This document shows, in pieces, positions 1 to 7,079 of a stretch of 7,336 bases of DNA (position 1 is its first letter; every line of letters begins with the position of its first letter). The DNA comes from an uncultured Flavobacteriales bacterium (GTDB taxonomy: Bacteria; Bacteroidota; Bacteroidia; Flavobacteriales_E; Vicingaceae). The stretch covers positions 1-7,336 of the forward strand of contig CAJXRL010000137.1 in NCBI GenBank assembly GCA_913059105.1, written 5' to 3'. The notes beneath the pieces were generated by a model. The model did not search any database, had not been told where the DNA came from, and worked only from the letters and a program-made list of their open reading frames with translations. The position numbers and the translations under genes are program-made.

Positions 1-489
1 AAAATCGTTATGAATAAAATTTAACTGCCGCTTGCCTTCTACAAAAAAGTGATTGTCTTTATTAATAAAAATTCGACCGATTAAATAGCCACTATCATCG
101 TATCTATTATACTTTAAAGAATCTGACAAAAAATTATATACGTTAATAATACCGCAATAACTCCTGCTTGGCTCCTCCTTTAAATAAGAGGTTTTCCAAA
201 GGGCATTTGATTTATCAAAATCAAAAACATTGGTGTGCATGTGGAATAAAACTATATCACCTCCAATCTTCAATTGGTATTCAAATTGCCCTTTCTCCTG
301 ATAAACCACATTTACACCTTCGTCAAAGTTAGTAGCTTCCTTAATTAGGTTATCAACCACATGCTTTGATTGTTCTTTAAAATGAGTAAAAGCTCCTAAT
401 GTATTTCTATAAATTATTTGCTTTAAAGAAGCTTTATTCTTTACCGTCTCAACTATTTTATTAAAATCTGTTTGTTCTTTATCTCCCAT
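1..489 (-). CDS. Unrecognised protein, 3' end cut by the contig edge
   Basis: An uninterrupted frame of 163 codons runs from an ATG at 489 to base 1 with no stop, so the C-terminus is missing. The protein begins MGDKEQTDFNKIVETVKNKA. I do not recognise the family. What is visible is a soluble-looking protein with no signal peptide or membrane segment: an N-terminal half likely to be helical (roughly residues 1-55) and then a mixed, aromatic-rich part with a stretch reading HMHTNVFDFD near residues 83-92 and a single Cys (SYCGII) near residue 112. Its start lies one base after the proS stop codon (TAA-a-ATG), so it is almost certainly translated from the proS transcript, possibly by coupling. 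Codon use and base composition resemble the neighbouring genes. The open frame and tight spacing make the gene call firm; its function is unknown. Confidence 0.8.
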   Translation of the reverse strand, partial: MGDKEQTDFNKIVETVKNKASLKQIIYRNTLGAFTHFKEQSKHVVDNLIKEATNFDEGVNVVYQEKGQFEYQLKIGGDIVLFHMHTNVFDFDKSNALWKTSYLKEEPSRSYCGIINVYNFLSDSLKYNRYDDSGYLIGRIFINKDNHFFVEGKRQLNFIHNDF

Positions 490-490
490 T

Positions 491-1969
491 TTAATAGGCT
501 TTTGCGAATATTACTCGTTGCTTTGATGGCTTTCCTGTTACCATACATTTTCCCTCTTCCTTCTTTTGAGTAAATGGTAAACATCGAATGGTTGCTTTCG
601 TTTCCTTTTTTATTAATTCTTCGGTTTCAGAAGTGCCATCCCAATGTGCATAGATAAACCCTCCTCTTTCCTCCAAAACGGTCTTAAACTCTTCATAGCT
701 ATCTGCCATGTACGTTTTCTCTTCTCTAAAGTCTATCGCTCTTTGGTGAAGATTACTTTGAATGTTTTCCAATAAATGCTCTACTTTATTTGCGATGTCA
801 TTCTGCTCATAAATCTTCTTCTCTAGTGTATCTCTTCTTGCCAGCTCTAAGTTCCCAGCTTCCAAATCACGCATTCCCATAGCAATACGAATAGGAACTC
901 CTTTCAATTCATATTCCGCAAATTTCCATCCTGGCTTGTGTGTATCTCTATCGTCTAGTTTAACGGAAATGCCTTTTGCCTCAAGTTCAGTTTTTATTTC
1001 CTTCATTCTAGCAACGACTTTTTCCTTTTGTTCATCTCCTTTATAAATAGGAATCATCACTACTGTATAAGGAGCTAATTTTGGAGGAAGCACCAACCCT
1101 TTATCATCTGAGTGGGTCATAATAAGAGCACCCATTAATCGAGTTGAAACTCCCCAAGATGTTGCCCAAACATGTTCTTGCTTCCCTTCTTTGTTAGCAA
1201 ATTTAACATCAAAAGCTTTCGCAAAGTTTTGACCTAAAAAGTGAGAAGTACCTGCCTGCAACGCTTTTCCATCTTGCATCATAGCCTCAATACAATACGT
1301 ATCTTCTGCGCCAGCGAAGCGCTCACTTTCCGACTTTACCCCTTGAATTACTGGCATGGCCATCCACTCCTCAGCAAATTTTGCATACACCTCAACCATC
1401 GTTTTAGTTTCAGTTAACGCTTCTTCCTTTGTAGCATGAGCAGTGTGCCCTTCTTGCCATAAAAACTCTGCAGTTCTTAAAAATAATCGAGTTCTCATTT
1501 CCCATCGAACTACATTGGCCCATTGATTTACTAAAATTGGTAAATCTCGATAAGATTGAATCCACCCTTTATAAGTACTCCAAATAATCGCTTCACTAGT
1601 CGGTCGAACAATTAACTCCTCTTCTAGTTTAGCATTCTCATCTACGATCAACTTTCCTTTGTTATTTGGATCTGTTTTAAGTCTATAATGAGTAACAACT
1701 GCACATTCTTTCGCAAAACCTTCAGCGTTCTTTTCCTCCGCTTCAAATAAACTTTTCGGAACAAACAATGGAAAGTATGCATTTTCATGACCCGTTTCTT
1801 TGAACATTTTATCTAACTGAGCTTGCATTTTCTCCCAGATTGCATATCCGTAAGGTTTAATTACCATGCAACCTCTAACTGCTGAGTGTTCAGCTAAATT
1901 CGCTCTACTTACAATCTCATTGTACCATTGAGAATAATCTTCTTGTCGAGTTGGAAGTCCTTTTGCCAT
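491..1969 (-). CDS. proS: Prolyl-tRNA synthetase, short (eukaryote/archaea-like) type
   Basis: A cytosolic class II aminoacyl-tRNA synthetase that joins proline to tRNA-Pro using ATP. At 492 residues it is the short form, without the editing insertion found in the longer E. coli type. Visible landmarks are motif 1 around residues 32-72, the proline-pocket loop RPTSE (122-126), motif 2 starting RWEMRTRLFLRTAEFLWQEG (155-174), motif 3 with GVSTRLMGAL (273-282, Arg277), the anticodon-binding domain (about 300-405), and a C-terminal domain ending in the family's terminal tyrosine (AKAY). Relatives that bind zinc use four cysteines in this last domain; here only Cys475 of that set seems to remain, with Cys463 as a separate conserved cysteine, so the zinc site is probably lost. 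The ATG at 1969 gives the usual N-terminus (MAKGLPTRQEDYSQWY). The gene is divergent from the lipoprotein gene and is followed closely by the unrecognised gene at the left edge. Confidence 0.97.
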   Translation of the reverse strand: MAKGLPTRQEDYSQWYNEIVSRANLAEHSAVRGCMVIKPYGYAIWEKMQAQLDKMFKETGHENAYFPLFVPKSLFEAEEKNAEGFAKECAVVTHYRLKTDPNNKGKLIVDENAKLEEELIVRPTSEAIIWSTYKGWIQSYRDLPILVNQWANVVRWEMRTRLFLRTAEFLWQEGHTAHATKEEALTETKTMVEVYAKFAEEWMAMPVIQGVKSESERFAGAEDTYCIEAMMQDGKALQAGTSHFLGQNFAKAFDVKFANKEGKQEHVWATSWGVSTRLMGALIMTHSDDKGLVLPPKLAPYTVVMIPIYKGDEQKEKVVARMKEIKTELEAKGISVKLDDRDTHKPGWKFAEYELKGVPIRIAMGMRDLEAGNLELARRDTLEKKIYEQNDIANKVEHLLENIQSNLHQRAIDFREEKTYMADSYEEFKTVLEERGGFIYAHWDGTSETEELIKKETKATIRCLPFTQKKEEGKCMVTGKPSKQRVIFAKAY

Positions 1970-2009
1970 TTGTGGTATAAAATTTGTTTATGAATTGGAA
2001 ATCGAAAGA

Positions 2010-2017
2010 CAAAAGTA
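2010..2017 (-). promoter_or_regulatory. Candidate -7 box for the proS transcript
   Basis: Read on the minus strand this is TACTTTTG, a full match to the Bacteroidota -7 consensus TAnnTTTG, placed about 40 bases before the proS ATG. It partly overlaps a small dyad (AAGTAT-caa-ATACTT, 2013-2027) that could be chance or an operator. No convincing -33 TTG lies at 17-23 bases; the nearest T-rich element is TTTTCG, about 24 bases upstream. The match is to a short, degenerate motif in AT-rich DNA, so this is a suggestion only. Confidence 0.35.
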
Positions 2018-2063
2018 TCAAATACTTGCTGCTTTAGTTGACGAAAACTTTAAAATAAACGCC

Positions 2064-3482
2064 ATGAAGACGATTCATACTATTACAACCTTATCAATTG
2101 TTAGTTTACTACTTGCAAGTTGTACCGTTTCCAACGTGCCTTATGCATACGATGATTTATATTATAGCCCTTCTACAGATCCTGTTCAACAGGCTCAAAT
2201 AGACCCTAACTACCCTGATCAAGCTACTTCTCAGAATGGAACGTACAGTGACCGATATAATCAAGAGGATGGAACAAATTCCAATGCCGAAAATTATCAA
2301 GAAAGTTATGCTACAGAAAATACTGAATCAGTAATGCAGCAGAATGAGCAAGTAGAACAAGAATATTATGATGAAGGATATGCTGAAACATTACAACAAA
2401 TAAATGCTCCTGTTCGGAGTTTCAATACGTATGATCCTTATCAAAGAGATCGAATACTATATACTCAAAACCCGGTTTTCGTAGCACCGAGTATTTATGG
2501 AGGTTTTCAGTTTTGGGATCCTTTTCTTCCAACTGCCGGATTAAGTGTAGGATGGAACTCATACAACGGATGGAATGTAGGCGTAAACTATGGCTACGGA
2601 TTTGGTTGTGGACGAGCATTGAATCCATACACAAGATATTACGATCCTTTTTGGGGAAACAATCGAGGTTGGAATGCCCCTTACTGGGGAAACAGAAACG
2701 GCTGGGGAAACAACTGGGGCTGGAACAATGGTTACAACAATTATGCTTACAGAAATGGGTATAACAATGGGTACAGAGATGGATCATTCAATAACTATAG
2801 CAACTACGCAGTTGGAAATAATGGAAGTGGAAGAAGACAAATTATTGCACCAAGAGGTGGAGCTGGTTCTACAAATATTAGTAGAGGAACCGGAACAAGA
2901 CCGGTAAGACCAGTGCGAGGCGGAAAAACAGGAGGAGTAAAAGCAACAACTCCTGCACCTGCAACAACAAACACTAGGCCAACCAGACCTGTGCGATCTA
3001 ACTCAACAAGACCTGCCGTTCAAAGTAGACCTGCACAAACAACACAGCCAAATAGACCAGCTGCAACTAGACCGGTAAGAACGACTACACCACCTAGGTA
3101 TCAGACACCAAATAAGCCTGCTTCTTATACCAAGCCTGCTGCAGAAACAAGACCTGTGAGAAGCACTCCTACTAGGTCTGCAACTCAGCCAAGTACTAAA
3201 CCGCAGAGACCAACGTACAATAGACCGACTCAACAACAAGCTCGTCCAACTAATTCTAGACCTGCAGCAAAGCCAGCTCAACAACAAACTCGGCCAAGAA
3301 CAACAACGCAACCGAGACAACAAACTCGACCAACAAAGACCACTCAACCAAGACAACAGAGTAGACCAGCGTATAATAATAGCAAGCCTAACTACTCTGC
3401 TCCTAGAAATTCAGGAAGAAGTAATAGTGGAAAATCTAGCACTCCTTCAAGAGGAACGACAACTAGACCATCAAGAAGATAA
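2064..3482 (+). CDS. Outer-envelope lipoprotein with long Arg/Pro/Thr/Gln-rich tail
   Basis: The frame is open from 1995, but the ATG at 2064 is preferred. It gives a clean lipoprotein signal, MKTIHTITTLSIVSLLLASC, with lipobox LASC and lipidated Cys20, whereas the upstream start would put 23 charged residues before it. The 472-residue product has three parts: an acidic Gln/Asn/Tyr/Glu-rich region (about 30-115); a Gly/Asn/Trp/Tyr-rich region (about 145-255) with short repeats such as WGNN, NGWGNN and NGYNN; and a 215-residue basic tail (256-472) made of TRP, RPVR, QQ and TTQP-like units, with about 35 Arg and only one acidic residue (Glu361). The tail should be disordered. No enzymatic motif is visible. 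I do not know its function; binding to anionic surface polymers or a structural role are guesses. It is probably cotranscribed with the barrel protein 12 bases downstream. Product confidence is good for lipoprotein and low for role. Confidence 0.85.
   Translation: MKTIHTITTLSIVSLLLASCTVSNVPYAYDDLYYSPSTDPVQQAQIDPNYPDQATSQNGTYSDRYNQEDGTNSNAENYQESYATENTESVMQQNEQVEQEYYDEGYAETLQQINAPVRSFNTYDPYQRDRILYTQNPVFVAPSIYGGFQFWDPFLPTAGLSVGWNSYNGWNVGVNYGYGFGCGRALNPYTRYYDPFWGNNRGWNAPYWGNRNGWGNNWGWNNGYNNYAYRNGYNNGYRDGSFNNYSNYAVGNNGSGRRQIIAPRGGAGSTNISRGTGTRPVRPVRGGKTGGVKATTPAPATTNTRPTRPVRSNSTRPAVQSRPAQTTQPNRPAATRPVRTTTPPRYQTPNKPASYTKPAAETRPVRSTPTRSATQPSTKPQRPTYNRPTQQQARPTNSRPAAKPAQQQTRPRTTTQPRQQTRPTKTTQPRQQSRPAYNNSKPNYSAPRNSGRSNSGKSSTPSRGTTTRPSRR
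2951..3470 (+). repeat. Low-complexity coding tract (Arg/Pro/Thr/Gln units)
   Basis: This part of the lipoprotein gene is built from degenerate repeats encoding TRP, RPVR, QQTRP and TTQPRQQ. One visible pair is QTRPRTTTQPRQQ followed by QTRPTKTTQPRQQ (about residues 408-432). Codons vary between copies, so this is old or selected repetition at the protein level and not a recent tandem duplication. The reverse strand shows an open frame here (3003-3356) only because of the biased composition. Confidence 0.7.
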
Positions 3483-3494
3483 TAAAGAAGAATT

Positions 3495-5030
3495 ATGAAA
3501 TACTTAATAGCAACATTTAGCCTACTTTTCGGAGGATCTGTTATTGCCCAAAACAGCAGCGACGCTCTGCAGTTTTCTCGTAATGACATCAGTGGCTCCG
3601 CAAGGTATATCGCCATGGGAGGGTCTTTTGGAGCTCTCGGAGGAGAGATTTCTGGAATATCCGTCAATCCCGGAGGAATTGGAGTTTATCGCAATTCAGA
3701 ACTAACATTCTCTACTGGATTCAATAATTACAACTCAAATTCTTCTTATCGAGGATCGACTAAAACTGACGGTAGATTTAACATTAACCTTCCTAGTTTT
3801 GGCTACATAGGGAATTATAAAGGAAATGCTGACACTTGGAAGTCTTATTCTTTTGGAATTATCCACAATAGAATGAATCATTTTAGTTCAGAACAACGAG
3901 CTTTTGGTGACTCAAAGAACTCCACTTTCGTAGACGATTACGTAAATCGTTTAAACTTGGATGGCTCTAGCGCTGCGCAGGCGGGAAACTATAACAACTA
4001 CCCTTTTGGAGCGGCTCAAGCGTGGAACACAGTGCTTATTGATACATTAACAAATCCAAAGACCGGTATTGTTGAATTCATACCTTATGTTTTCTTGTTT
4101 CAAATTGCAGATTCTAGCATTACCGGAAGACAATCGAGAACGGTAGACAATATAGCTCAATCAAGAATTTTAGATACAAGAGGAAATCAAGCTGAGACAC
4201 AATTTGTATTTGGAGGAAATTTCCAAGACCGTCTTTATTTAGGTGCAAGTATTTCATTCCAGTCGGTCAATTTTGACAAAGATGTAAGCTTTAGAGAAGA
4301 TTACACGTATGATGCAAATGCAACTAGCTTAGACTCACATTTAATTGTTGCATATCAAGAAGATGCACGACTAGAAACTGAAGGAAGAGGTGTCAATCTA
4401 AAACTAGGTGGAATTTACAGGTTAAGTGATGAGTTAAGAGTTGGTTTATCAGTTCAAACTCCAACAATTATGACTTTTGACGAAGTATTTTACATTGATG
4501 CGAAGTCAGAATTTGCTGACGGATATGAATTAAGAGCTGATTCTGTCACTGCCACCTTTGGTTATCGTCTTCGCACACCTGCTCGTGTAAATGCCAGTTT
4601 TGCCTATATCTTTAAGCAGAGAGCAGCTATTAATGTAGAATATGAATTTGTAGATTATTCTACTGCTTTTTTCAATGATCGAAGTGAATTTTCCAATGAC
4701 TACTCATCCCAAAACGATGAAATAGAAAACCTATTGGAGAGCGCTCATAACGTTAGAGTTGGAGCGGAATACAAATTCAATCCATTTGTACTTAGAGCTG
4801 GTTACAATTACCAAGGTGATCCTTATAATAATAACCTCACCATAGCAGACGAAAGTAGAAACACTTACTCCATAGGAGGAGGTTTCAGGAACAAAAATTT
4901 CAACTTTGATGTTGGAATAAATTGGAGAAAGATGAATATCAATGAGAATTACTATAACTCAACAGACGCAATTGCTTCTATAGAAGAAACAGAAACTAAC
5001 GTAGTTTTCACTTTTGGATGGAGATGGTAA
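3495..5030 (+). CDS. Outer-membrane beta-barrel protein, FadL/OmpP1/TodX-like
   Basis: A 511-residue predicted outer-membrane protein. The signal peptide MKYLIATFSLLFGGSVIA is followed by a likely cleavage before Gln19. The N-terminal block SARYIAMGGSFGALGG (35-50) and VNPGGIG (57-63) match the pattern of FadL/OmpP1-type channels, which carry hydrophobic molecules across the outer membrane; Bacteroidota members are often labelled hemin receptor on weak grounds. The rest alternates polar and aromatic residues as in barrel strands, and the chain ends in VVFTFGWRW, with a terminal aromatic residue as expected for BAM-assembled barrels. It starts 12 bases after the lipoprotein stop and is followed by a strong terminator, so the two form a likely operon. 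The substrate cannot be read from the sequence; fatty acids, hydrocarbons and heme are all unproven. Sure of an outer-membrane barrel, fairly sure of the FadL-like family. Confidence 0.85.
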   Translation: MKYLIATFSLLFGGSVIAQNSSDALQFSRNDISGSARYIAMGGSFGALGGEISGISVNPGGIGVYRNSELTFSTGFNNYNSNSSYRGSTKTDGRFNINLPSFGYIGNYKGNADTWKSYSFGIIHNRMNHFSSEQRAFGDSKNSTFVDDYVNRLNLDGSSAAQAGNYNNYPFGAAQAWNTVLIDTLTNPKTGIVEFIPYVFLFQIADSSITGRQSRTVDNIAQSRILDTRGNQAETQFVFGGNFQDRLYLGASISFQSVNFDKDVSFREDYTYDANATSLDSHLIVAYQEDARLETEGRGVNLKLGGIYRLSDELRVGLSVQTPTIMTFDEVFYIDAKSEFADGYELRADSVTATFGYRLRTPARVNASFAYIFKQRAAINVEYEFVDYSTAFFNDRSEFSNDYSSQNDEIENLLESAHNVRVGAEYKFNPFVLRAGYNYQGDPYNNNLTIADESRNTYSIGGGFRNKNFNFDVGINWRKMNINENYYNSTDAIASIEETETNVVFTFGWRW

Positions 5031-5051
5031 AGTCTTAAGATTTATCGATAA

Positions 5052-5088
5052 AATAAAAGGGGAAAGCTGATTGCTTTCCCCTTTTATT
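5052..5088. terminator. Bidirectional intrinsic terminator
   Basis: A perfect 16-bp inverted repeat (5052-5067 with 5073-5088) encloses the 5-base loop TGATT. The inner stem is GGGGAAAGC/GCTTTCCCC and the outer stem is A/T-rich, so each strand has a T-rich tract right after the GC core (TTTTATTATTTCT on plus, TTTTATTTTATCG on minus). It sits 21 bases after the barrel gene and 16 bases after the end of the convergent glucosaminidase gene, and can end transcription from both sides. Confidence 0.92.
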
Positions 5089-5104
5089 ATTTCTACCCTT
5101 GTAA

Positions 5105-6055
5105 TTAGGGCTTGCGCTTCAACATATAAATTTTATCTCCTTGTTTAGGTTCATCACCATCAAACATTCCATTCTTTTTCAGCAGCTTGCTATATTTTAT
5201 ACCGAATTGCTGCGAAATATCCCACATCGTCTCTCCTGTTCTAACAATGTGATACTCCCCTTTAGCTTTTGATCGTTTCGGTTGTAAAAATAAAACTCCT
5301 TCATCAAACAACTCTTTATCCTTAGCTAAATCGTTATACTTATACAGCTGCCAGGTTCCCATATTGAATTCTTCAGCAATCTTCTCAAAACTATCTTCAG
5401 GCTTTACATCAATGTATCGAATGTTGTTTTCATGCATTTTAACCGGGTGATTTCCCTTTTTCTTGGAGTTGGCTATTACTTTTTTAGCCTCCCCCTTATC
5501 TTTTTTGTGTTTTTTAGCTTTTTTATCTTTTTGAGATTTTCCTGGCTTCATTTTATCATACTTCGCTAAATCATTCTCTTCAATAATTCGAATCAACAAT
5601 TGAGGGTACTTTGGATTGGTAGCATATCCCGCAGCCTTTAGCCCTTTTGCCCAACCTTTGTAATCTGTTATTTTCAATTCAAACAATGCAGCATACCTTT
5701 TCCTTTTCAAAAAATCAGAATGATCTGCGAAGGATTCAAGAGCAGTCTTGTAATTTCTAAAACATTCATCTTTTGTATCATCGTCTTGAATAAAGGTTTC
5801 ACCAGTCCAACTACTATGACATTTAATCCCAAAATGGTTGTTTGCATATCTCGCCAAAGCACTGTTACCATCTCCAGACTCTAATATTCCTTGAGCTAAA
5901 GTAATACTTGCCGGAACTCCGCTATGGTGCATTTCCTTGATGGCTTCATCTTTATACAATTCAATGTATTCTGATCGTGTAATGCGCTTACTTGCAGGTT
6001 GTGCAAAAGCAATTTGAAAACACAAAAGGCTTATCACAAATAAAATTTTTCTCAT
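5105..6055 (-). CDS. Secreted glucosaminidase with two LysM repeats (cell-wall hydrolase)
   Basis: A 316-residue predicted exported peptidoglycan hydrolase that would cut glycan strands in the periplasm. The signal peptide is MRKILFVISLLCFQIAFA, with cleavage before Gln19. The glucosaminidase (FlgJ/LytG-like) domain covers about residues 28-165: TLAQGILESGDG (52-63) holds the likely catalytic Glu59, then NNHFGIKC (72-79), then GYATNPKYPQLL (143-154), all typical of the family. A linker at 168-200 has 16 Lys in 33 residues. Two LysM modules, for binding peptidoglycan, follow at about 213-259 and 268-313; the second (YHIVRTGETMWDISQQFGI) is the better match. The start gives an intact signal peptide. 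It lies 93 bases after the pyridoxal-phosphate enzyme on the same strand and ends at the shared terminator. A role in wall turnover or daughter-cell separation is inferred from the domains. Confidence 0.93.
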   Translation of the reverse strand: MRKILFVISLLCFQIAFAQPASKRITRSEYIELYKDEAIKEMHHSGVPASITLAQGILESGDGNSALARYANNHFGIKCHSSWTGETFIQDDDTKDECFRNYKTALESFADHSDFLKRKRYAALFELKITDYKGWAKGLKAAGYATNPKYPQLLIRIIEENDLAKYDKMKPGKSQKDKKAKKHKKDKGEAKKVIANSKKKGNHPVKMHENNIRYIDVKPEDSFEKIAEEFNMGTWQLYKYNDLAKDKELFDEGVLFLQPKRSKAKGEYHIVRTGETMWDISQQFGIKYSKLLKKNGMFDGDEPKQGDKIYMLKRKP

Positions 6056-6059
6056 ACTT

Positions 6060-6067
6060 CAAATTTA
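6060..6067 (-). promoter_or_regulatory. Candidate -7 box just before the glucosaminidase gene
   Basis: On the minus strand this reads TAAATTTG, matching TAnnTTTG exactly, and ends only four bases before the ATG. If used, the mRNA would be nearly leaderless. There is no clear TTG at the expected -33 distance, so the A/T-rich stretch may instead only serve translation initiation, which in this phylum does not depend on a Shine-Dalgarno sequence. Confidence 0.25.
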
Positions 6068-6148
6068 TTCCGCTTCCGGTTACTGGCTGAACGTAAATGA
6101 AGAAAGTATTAACAATGGTGTTTTGATGAGATTCTTGGAAAACGGTTA

Positions 6149-7015
6149 TTAATTGCCCTGGAGCCCTCCAGTATGGATTGCCAATATTTTAGTACCTTTT
6201 TTGAAGTGATTCTTCTTTATTAAGTCAAATAAACCAAACATCATTTTAGAAGTATAAATCTGGTCTAGCTCAATTTGAAACTCCTTATTAAATTGATACA
6301 TAAATTCCATTTGTTCGGGTTTGCTTTTCCCATAGCCACCAAAATGATAATTCAATTGCAACTCCACTTTTTTGATTTGATCCGCAGTACAATGTTGTTT
6401 CATTTCTTCTAGGATAAACCCTCCACCTTTTAACGCAGGGAATACTAATAGCCGCTCATTTTTTAGCATTCTGCACATCCCTGCAGCGGTAGTTCCCGTT
6501 CCGGCAGAAACAGCAATTACATCAAAAAACTCCTCCACCTCATTTATAATCTCTTCACAACCTTGAACGCCTAATTCATTTGCACCGCCTTCAGCGATTA
6601 AATAAAAAGGGCCAAATTGATTTTCTAATTCTCGAATGAATGCAGGCTCTGTTTTCAATTTATAATCCGCTCTACTAACAAAATGCAAACGCATTCCGTT
6701 CTCTTTTGCCGCATTCAATGTTTTATTCTCAAAACCTTCATCGCCTCTTATTATACCAATTGTATCAATGCCCAATACTTTCCCGGTTGCAGCAGTTGCA
6801 GCTATGTGGTTTGAATATGCTCCGCCAAACGTTACTATTTTATGAAGTCCTTGTTTCTTTGCCTCAGCGACATTGTATTTGAGCTTTCGCCATTTATTTC
6901 CTGAAATTTCTTCGTGAATTAAATCATCTCTTTTCAGCCAAAGTTCAACTTCATACTGCCTTAGAAATTCAGAATTGAGCTGTTGAATAGGACTTGGTAG
7001 ATTAAAAAAATTCAT
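6149..7015 (-). CDS. PLP-dependent enzyme, D-cysteine desulfhydrase/ACC deaminase family
   Basis: A cytosolic fold-type II pyridoxal-phosphate enzyme. Starting at the ATG at 7015 (MNFFNLPSPIQQL) gives 288 residues; in-frame ATGs at 7021 and 7045 are possible, but the added residues are not family-like and crowd the divergent promoter region. In this numbering the PLP lysine is Lys41 in SGNKWRKLKYN, GGAYSNH is at 64-70, the phosphate-binding loop is SAGTGTTAAG (170-179), and the C-terminus is HTGGLQGN. Where true ACC deaminases have Glu (YEGK) and Leu (HLGG), this protein has Thr255 (YTSK) and Thr282 (HTGG), as in D-cysteine desulfhydrases, which break D-cysteine into pyruvate, ammonia and sulfide. 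I therefore favour desulfhydrase-like or unknown amino-acid lyase activity over ACC deaminase. It is somewhat shorter than the roughly 330-residue characterised members. It is followed on the same strand by the glucosaminidase gene. Confidence 0.9.
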   Translation of the reverse strand: MNFFNLPSPIQQLNSEFLRQYEVELWLKRDDLIHEEISGNKWRKLKYNVAEAKKQGLHKIVTFGGAYSNHIAATAATGKVLGIDTIGIIRGDEGFENKTLNAAKENGMRLHFVSRADYKLKTEPAFIRELENQFGPFYLIAEGGANELGVQGCEEIINEVEEFFDVIAVSAGTGTTAAGMCRMLKNERLLVFPALKGGGFILEEMKQHCTADQIKKVELQLNYHFGGYGKSKPEQMEFMYQFNKEFQIELDQIYTSKMMFGLFDLIKKNHFKKGTKILAIHTGGLQGN

Positions 7016-7045
7016 ACTCATCAAAATTGAATAAAAATGAACCAA

Positions 7046-7073
7046 TTTGTGCTTTTAGAGTTCCTTAATTTTA
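7046..7073 (+). promoter_or_regulatory. Candidate promoter for the small Cys-rich gene
   Basis: TTTG (7046-7049) is followed after 16 bases by TAATTTTA (7066-7073), one base off the Bacteroidota -7 form TAnnTTTG. Spacing is one base short of the usual 17-23. Transcription would begin near the ATG at 7080. The region between the divergent starts (7016-7079) must hold promoters for both genes; I could not pick one for the minus-strand side. Confidence 0.25.
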
Positions 7074-7079
7074 CACTTT

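Noticed and set aside
1976..1986. TATAAAATTTG as a plus-strand -7 box for the lipoprotein gene
   Set aside because: The spacing inside the motif is one base too long for TAnnTTTG, and the best TTG lies 22-24 bases upstream inside proS; too weak to report as a feature.
1995..2063. Upstream in-frame start adding 23 residues to the lipoprotein
   Set aside because: It would bury the lipoprotein signal peptide behind charged residues; the ATG at 2064 gives a textbook lipobox.
3003..3356. Antisense reading frame rich in Ser, Arg, Leu and Trp
   Set aside because: It mirrors the low-complexity Arg/Pro/Gln tail on the plus strand and has no start context or family likeness. The antisense frames at 2422-2787 and 3392-3667 and the shifted plus-strand frames at 2513-2764 and 2674-2907 are rejected for the same reasons.
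6158..6171. CTGGAG-CC-CTCCAG as a terminator
   Set aside because: The 6-bp dyad lies within the last codons of the PLP-enzyme gene (GGLQG), has only a two-base centre and no T-run after it.
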